From assembly GCF_002561455.1 (NCBI RefSeq), contig NZ_NTUP01000007.1, positions 88,508-152,507 on the forward strand: a DNA stretch of 64,000 nucleotides, given 5' to 3'. Positions 59,577 through 64,000 of this stretch are shown here, one piece after another. Made by a program: the position numbers and the translations under genes. The notes under the pieces are model-generated. The model did not search any database. It was not told the origin of the DNA and saw nothing but the letters and a program-made list of their open reading frames with translations. Position 1 is the stretch's first letter; each line of letters opens with the position of its first letter. The stretch comes from Bacillus sp. AFS015802. Lineage in GTDB: Bacteria > Bacillota > Bacilli > Bacillales > Bacillaceae_B.

Positions 59577-60314
59577 ATGCCTATAAAAGGAATATTCACT
59601 GGTAATGACAAACATGACAACACCCAGGAAAGAATCCATCAGCTAGAAAAAGAGGTAAAAAGAATCAATTCACTCGATGTGAATATGAAACGATTCCTCA
59701 GTATGGAAGGGAAGCTCCGTACACTGATGCACGGTAACAATGCTCCTAAATCAAAGCCTGTCAAACCGGAACCCGGTTGGGAGCGCGAAGACTCTCAACC
59801 GGATATATTAAAACAGGTGAAGAGCCTGATCAGCTATGAGGTTAACCAGCAAATCAAAAAATGGGACAACCACCAGAAACAACTGCAGTCCCTTCAAAAC
59901 GAAATAATCGATTTAAAAGACACGGTCGCCAAACAACAAGCTCAAATCGAAACAGTCATTGAGCAAATTCAGATCATAAAGAACCAGGCAGCCGAAACTA
60001 AAAAAGGAAAAGAACAGCCTGTCGTTTATCAGGACATCACGGTTGAACGGATGATGATCGATAAATATGAAATGAATAACAACATCCCCCATCTCGGCGT
60101 GAAAGAATTGAGCGGATTTTTAAATATCGGGGCCACATATGGACGGGGAATCATACCGGACGATCTCGCTGAAGATTTTAAAAAAGGGATGGATGAATTC
60201 AAGAAAGAAAAACAGAGTAAGGAAGAAGAAGAAAGTGATGAAAACGAGGAAAGCAGTGATGCTGAATATCCAAGCGAAGAAGAAGAATTTACGGAAATTA
60301 AAATAGACGATTAA
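59577..60314 (+). CDS. GerPC-like coiled-coil spore protein
   Basis: The 245-residue protein has long coiled coils (about residues 15-35 and 90-150, for example QERIHQLEKEVKRINSLDVN) and the GerPC-like box DKYEMNNNIPHLGVKELSGF then LNIGATYGRG, ending in an acidic Glu-rich tail. The ATG at 59577 lies behind GTGGTGATGAA. With the adjacent GerPA/B-like proteins it forms a second gerP-like group separate from a standard gerPABCDEF operon. Confidence 0.7.
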   Translation: MPIKGIFTGNDKHDNTQERIHQLEKEVKRINSLDVNMKRFLSMEGKLRTLMHGNNAPKSKPVKPEPGWEREDSQPDILKQVKSLISYEVNQQIKKWDNHQKQLQSLQNEIIDLKDTVAKQQAQIETVIEQIQIIKNQAAETKKGKEQPVVYQDITVERMMIDKYEMNNNIPHLGVKELSGFLNIGATYGRGIIPDDLAEDFKKGMDEFKKEKQSKEEEESDENEESSDAEYPSEEEEFTEIKIDD

Positions 60315-60371
60315 TCCCCCTAATAAATAGCCTATCTCTTTGATAATCAACAGACGGGGGCTTTAATTTAA

Positions 60372-60409
60372 CACCAAAAAGCTTGGGGTATATCCCAAGC
60401 TTTTTGGTG
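60372..60409. terminator. Perfect bidirectional terminator
   Basis: ACCAAAAAGCTTGGG and CCCAAGCTTTTTGGT form a 15-bp perfect stem with a 6-base loop between the convergent GerPC-like and UPF0173 genes. Confidence 0.85.
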
Positions 60410-60508
60410 GTTGATTGTTATTTAAGTCGCAACGTATGTTAATGGGGCTGCAATTTAAAGCTTTATCCATTTTTTCTAAACTACTTAATTTGCATCGCCC
60501 TCACCCTA

Positions 60509-61189
60509 TTAATATTCGATGACATCTCCAGCCTTCATAACTTGTCCTTCAGAATCCTCGAGCATTTCAATGAATTTATGCGGATCCTGCTTGATTGGCG
60601 GGAATGTGTCATAGTGAACCGGTACGACTTTCTTCGCTTTTAGGAAGCTTGCTGCTGTCGCCGCATCCTCTGGTCCCATCGTGAAATTATCCCCAATTGG
60701 AAGGAAAGCGAGATCAATCGGATGGCGCTCCCCGATCAGTTTCATATCAGAGAATAAGCCTGTATCTCCTGCATGATAGATGGTTTTCCCTTCAATCATC
60801 AAGAGGATTCCTGCAGGCATACCCATATAGATGATTTCATTGCCGTCTGTGATGAGACCTGATCCGTGGAAAGCCTGTGTGAATTTCACTTTACCGAAGT
60901 CAAATTCATAGGCTCCTCCAACGTGCATCGGGTGGGTCTTCACTAACTGCCAGCTTAAGTAGGTTGCCAGTTCATGATTGGCGATAACGAGTGAATCGTT
61001 TTTCTTCGCAAGCTCCACTGTATCCCCTACGTGATCGTTGTGACCGTGCGTAAGGATGATGACATCCGGCTTTTCGTCATCCACTTTCAGATCCGTCAGT
61101 TCGTTTCCATTGATGAATGGATCGATTAGGATCGTTTTACCATTTGTTTCGATTTTCACTACTGAATGTCCATGATATGAAATCTTCAT
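60509..61189 (-). CDS. ytkL: UPF0173 metallo-beta-lactamase-fold hydrolase, YtkL-like
   Basis: The 226-residue protein starts [20 protein letters not shown] and has the MBL metal motif [11 protein letters not shown], plus [18 protein letters not shown] and [11 protein letters not shown]. This is the UPF0173/YtkL family. The ATG lies behind GGAGGAGAGAAATT. The substrate is not known. Confidence 0.9.
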   Translation of the reverse strand: MKISYHGHSVVKIETNGKTILIDPFINGNELTDLKVDDEKPDVIILTHGHNDHVGDTVELAKKNDSLVIANHELATYLSWQLVKTHPMHVGGAYEFDFGKVKFTQAFHGSGLITDGNEIIYMGMPAGILLMIEGKTIYHAGDTGLFSDMKLIGERHPIDLAFLPIGDNFTMGPEDAATAASFLKAKKVVPVHYDTFPPIKQDPHKFIEMLEDSEGQVMKAGDVIEY

Positions 61190-61310
61190 AATTTCTCTCC
61201 TCCAAATAAACTTATCTATTTTTCTTACTCTCGTATGCTATTTTATGTTATACCCGAATTTCATAAAAATAAAAGTGAGTTTGATCTTTGGTGAAGAATT
61301 CAGCATATAA

Positions 61311-61346
61311 AAAAGCCGACTGAACATTCCCATGCAGTCGGCTTCC
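61311..61346 (-). terminator. Terminator of ald
   Basis: AAGCCGACTG and CAGTCGGCTT form a 10-bp stem with a 12-base loop and a T-run on the minus strand, just after the ald stop. Confidence 0.85.
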
Positions 61347-61351
61347 TGTTG

Positions 61352-62467
61352 TTATTGTTGCTCTAATTGAGTTCTAGTATCTGAATAGTCTACAGCATGC
61401 GCTTCAGCAACCGCCTGGTAAGTAACATATCCATTCAATGTGTTAATACCTTTTAACAGCGCTTCGTTACCTAAGCACGCTTTTTTGTAGCCTTTGTTCG
61501 CGATTTGAACCGCGTATGGTACGGTTACGTTGGTTAATGCGATGGTAGACGTACGAGGTACGGCACCAGGCATGTTGGCAACGGCATAGTGTACAACACC
61601 GTGCTTCACGTATGTTGGATCGTCATGCGTTGTGATGCGGTCTGTTGTTTCGAAGATTCCGCCTTGGTCGATGGCGATATCGACGACAACTGAACCAGGT
61701 GTCATCGCTTTGATCATGTCTTCTGTTACTAATTTAGGTGCTTTCGCTCCTGGAATCAGGACAGCTCCGATGACTAGGTCTGCTTCTTTGACAGCTTGTT
61801 CGATATTTAATGGGTTGGACATAAGCGTTGTTACGTCGCTACCGAAGATATCATCCAGCTGACGAAGACGATCCGGGTTAAGGTCCAGGATCGTGACGTT
61901 GGCACCAAGTCCGACAGCCATTTTCGCTGCGTTCGTACCAGCCACTCCTCCACCGATGATCGTTACTTTACTGCGGCGAACCCCAGGGACACCAGAAAGT
62001 AGAACACCTTTTCCACCGTGGATCTTCTCTAAGAACTGGGCACCGATTTGAGTCGCCATACGTCCAGCCACTTCACTCATCGGAGTAAGTAATGGAAGGG
62101 CACGATTCAGTTCAACCGTTTCGTACGCGATTCCGATCACTTTATTATCAATTAACGCTTTCGTTAATTCCGGCTCTGGAGCAAGATGTAAATATGTAAA
62201 TAAGATAAGCCCCTCGCGGAAATAAGAGTACTCACTTGGAAGTGGCTCTTTTACCTTCATGACCATATCCATGGACCATGCTTCCGCTGCCGAATCAACG
62301 ATGTGTCCACCTGCTGCTTTGTAATCTTCATCTGTAAATCCTGAACCCATTCCCGCTCCAGCTTCAATGTAAACGTCATGTCCGAATTGAACAAGGTTTA
62401 CAACACCAGCCGGCGTCATGGCCACACGATTTTCGTTGTTTTTAATTTCCGTTGGTACACCAATACG
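61352..62467 (-). CDS. ald: Alanine dehydrogenase
   Basis: The 371-residue protein starts [20 protein letters not shown] and has the NAD motif [20 protein letters not shown], then [20 protein letters not shown], and [20 protein letters not shown]. These are the family's signatures. The ATG at 62467 lies behind AGGAGGTTGGCTTAGT. It interconverts L-alanine and pyruvate with NAD, important for sporulation on alanine. Confidence 0.97.
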   Translation of the reverse strand, partial: RIGVPTEIKNNENRVAMTPAGVVNLVQFGHDVYIEAGAGMGSGFTDEDYKAAGGHIVDSAAEAWSMDMVMKVKEPLPSEYSYFREGLILFTYLHLAPEPELTKALIDNKVIGIAYETVELNRALPLLTPMSEVAGRMATQIGAQFLEKIHGGKGVLLSGVPGVRRSKVTIIGGGVAGTNAAKMAVGLGANVTILDLNPDRLRQLDDIFGSDVTTLMSNPLNIEQAVKEADLVIGAVLIPGAKAPKLVTEDMIKAMTPGSVVVDIAIDQGGIFETTDRITTHDDPTYVKHGVVHYAVANMPGAVPRTSTIALTNVTVPYAVQIANKGYKKACLGNEALLKGINTLNGYVTYQAVAEAHAVDYSDTRTQLEQQ

Positions 62468-62712
62468 CATACTAAGCCAACCTCCTAAATGCACTATTGC
62501 TCCTTGGAGCATTCACTTCCTAAATATAACACTTTTCATATATAATAGCGAAGGGCAATTACTCACCCTGTAAGCACTTACATTCTAACAAATAAATAAG
62601 GAAATATCTCTATTTTTCTTTAAAAAAATAAATGATTATTTCTTCGCTTTTTTTCAAAAATTCTTTAAAATAGAAACCATGCATCCTAGTATACCTAAAG
62701 GAGACTTTTTTT

Positions 62713-64000
62713 ATGAAACAACCCATGATCGAACGGCTCGGACTCGAAAAGGTCCCACCCGAACTAAAATCAACCACATGGATCGAATACTTTATCATAC
62801 AGCTCGCCTTCTCCGTGAACGCAGGAAACTTCCTTATCCCGGCACTCGCCGTCATGGAAGGCGGACTATCCTTCCAGGCAGCATTTCTTGCCACCGTACT
62901 CGGAGCAAGCGTCGCCTTCCTATTCGTATCATTCTTATCACTACCGGGCTCCCGCTACGGCCTGCCCGCACAATACGTCCTGAGATCCATCATCGGAACC
63001 CGGCTGTCGATGCTCATCGCATCCCCCATCCGGTCCCTGACGTCCCTCTACTGGTTCAGCGTCCAAACCATCGGAGGCACCTTCGTCATCATCTCCATGG
63101 TGGAAAAAGTAACACCGTACACCATCCCGTTCATACCGGTCGCCATCGGACTCGCCATCATCATGACCCTTCTAGCCCTCATCGGCTTCGAAGCCGTCAA
63201 AAAAGCGACCAAACTATTCATCCCGATCCTCGTGATCGGCCAGGGAATCATCCTCTACCTGTTCCTAACAAAAGGAGCCGATTCCCTCCCAACACTAACA
63301 CAAGGCCAGGAACCCTTCTCCATCGGAACGTTCCTATTCTACTCAAGCCTCGTCTTCGTCCAATACATCTCAGGCGTCAGCGCATCCTCCGACATCACCC
63401 GCTACAGCAAAAGCGACCGCCACGGATTCTGGGGACTGTACGGTGGAAACGTCGTTGGATTTATGATGACGGCGCTGCTCGGAGGATTGAGTGCCAGCTT
63501 GTTCAAAGATTTGAATCCATTCGTCGCAGCTGGGCAGCTGACTGACTCCAGCCTGCTTTTAATAGTGATCACAGCTTGTGCGATGGTGTCGATGATTTCG
63601 ATTAATCTTAGTAATGCATATACAGGGGGATACAGTTTGCTTAATGCACTGCCATCTCTTTCGCGTATCCAAAGTGCATTATTGTTTAGTGTCGCAGGGA
63701 TTATTTTAAGTTCCTTTCCGCAGCTGGTTTATAATGCGCAGGAGTATATTTCTTATCTGGGAATCCTGATTATTCCGATATCGGCGATTGTGGTGGCTGA
63801 TTATTTGGTGATTAGGAGAGGGAGGATTTCTGAGAATGCGCTTGTGAGGCTTGCCAATGGGGAGTCGAATTTTAATCGTGAGGCGTTAGTTGTGTTGGGG
63901 ATTGGAATGGTGTTTTATTTGGTGATTCCGGATTCGTTTTCGCCGGGGTTTAGTTGTTTTATTGTTACTTGTGTTGTTTATTGTAGACGTCAAGTTGAAT
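62713..64000 (+). CDS. NCS1 purine-cytosine permease family transporter (3' end outside window)
   Basis: The ATG at 62713 lies behind AAAGGAGACTTTTTTT. The first ~429 residues show an NCS1-type transporter: IERLGLEKVPPELKSTTWIE, then SVNAGNFLIPALAVMEGGLS, SGVSASSDITRYSKSDRHGF and NAYTGGYSLLNALP, with about eleven hydrophobic segments. CodB/PucI-like transport of a nucleobase or hydantoin is likely. Third-position usage switches abruptly from C-rich to T/G-rich near 63540. Confidence 0.85.
   Translation, partial: MKQPMIERLGLEKVPPELKSTTWIEYFIIQLAFSVNAGNFLIPALAVMEGGLSFQAAFLATVLGASVAFLFVSFLSLPGSRYGLPAQYVLRSIIGTRLSMLIASPIRSLTSLYWFSVQTIGGTFVIISMVEKVTPYTIPFIPVAIGLAIIMTLLALIGFEAVKKATKLFIPILVIGQGIILYLFLTKGADSLPTLTQGQEPFSIGTFLFYSSLVFVQYISGVSASSDITRYSKSDRHGFWGLYGGNVVGFMMTALLGGLSASLFKDLNPFVAAGQLTDSSLLLIVITACAMVSMISINLSNAYTGGYSLLNALPSLSRIQSALLFSVAGIILSSFPQLVYNAQEYISYLGILIIPISAIVVADYLVIRRGRISENALVRLANGESNFNREALVVLGIGMVFYLVIPDSFSPGFSCFIVTCVVYCRRQVE

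Noticed and set aside
62679..63545. Long plus-strand frame rich in Arg, His and Pro
   Set aside because: It is an out-of-frame shadow of the NCS1 permease gene, made long by the C-rich composition there.

Overview
The window looks like chromosomal DNA from an endospore-forming Bacillaceae (a Bacillus/Rossellomorea-type organism). The evidence is moderate-to-low GC, strong AGGAGG ribosome binding sites, frequent TTG/GTG starts, spore-germination gerP-like genes, and a right-hand block (nrnA, ytpI-like, ytoI-like, ytkL/UPF0173, ald) that matches the conserved Bacillus chromosome backbone. No rRNA, tRNA, CRISPR array or complete insertion sequence was seen. The species cannot be fixed from sequence reading alone.

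Layout. 0-2 kb: a divergent EamA transporter (cut by the window edge) and a MocR-type regulator. 2-21 kb: a long, mostly minus-strand accessory region of single genes (P-loop kinases, APH-type phosphotransferases, DinB proteins, GNATs, NUDIX, SDR, alpha/beta hydrolase, methyltransferase, PadR-DUF2812) with several decayed genes. Inside it, a HIT hydrolase-PP2C phosphatase pair sits behind a canonical T-box leader whose best specifier reading is CUC (Leu). 22-27.4 kb: an efflux/glycosylation operon (MacB-like ABC protein, DHA2 MFS exporter, UGT-type glycosyltransferase) with a MarR regulator and matching palindromic operators. 27.4-39.7 kb: further accessory genes (beta-lactamase-like protein, GNAT, NUDIX, lipoprotein, MccF-like S66 peptidase, HExxH peptidase, aldo/keto reductase) with gene remnants; two of these are decayed copies of two intact genes at 35.6-37.3 kb. 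39.8-48 kb: an amidase, a TetR-DUF2269-DoxX operon, a secreted 5'-nucleotidase, and a class A beta-lactamase divergent from an esterase-PadR operon, with two perfect palindromes between them. 48.2-54.1 kb: a complete-looking heterocycloanthracin/sonorensin-type thiazole/oxazole-modified bacteriocin locus (Cys-rich precursor, ThiF/E1-like protein, YcaO cyclodehydratase, SagB dehydrogenase). 54.4-64 kb: backbone genes plus a second gerP-like spore cluster with an Hsp20 protein, alanine dehydrogenase, and an NCS1 permease that runs off the end.

The intergenic DNA is rich in dispersed elements. These are a ~300-bp block of GCGGAA...TTCCGC palindromes present twice, short ATCATGCG tandem arrays present twice, a family of GGACAGGT/ACCTGTCC long-loop hairpins, a GC-rich foldback repeat with an internally deleted second copy, and an extended -10 promoter module present five times. 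I read everything by eye. Family names rest on motif recognition, and start codons were re-chosen from ribosome binding sites where stated.
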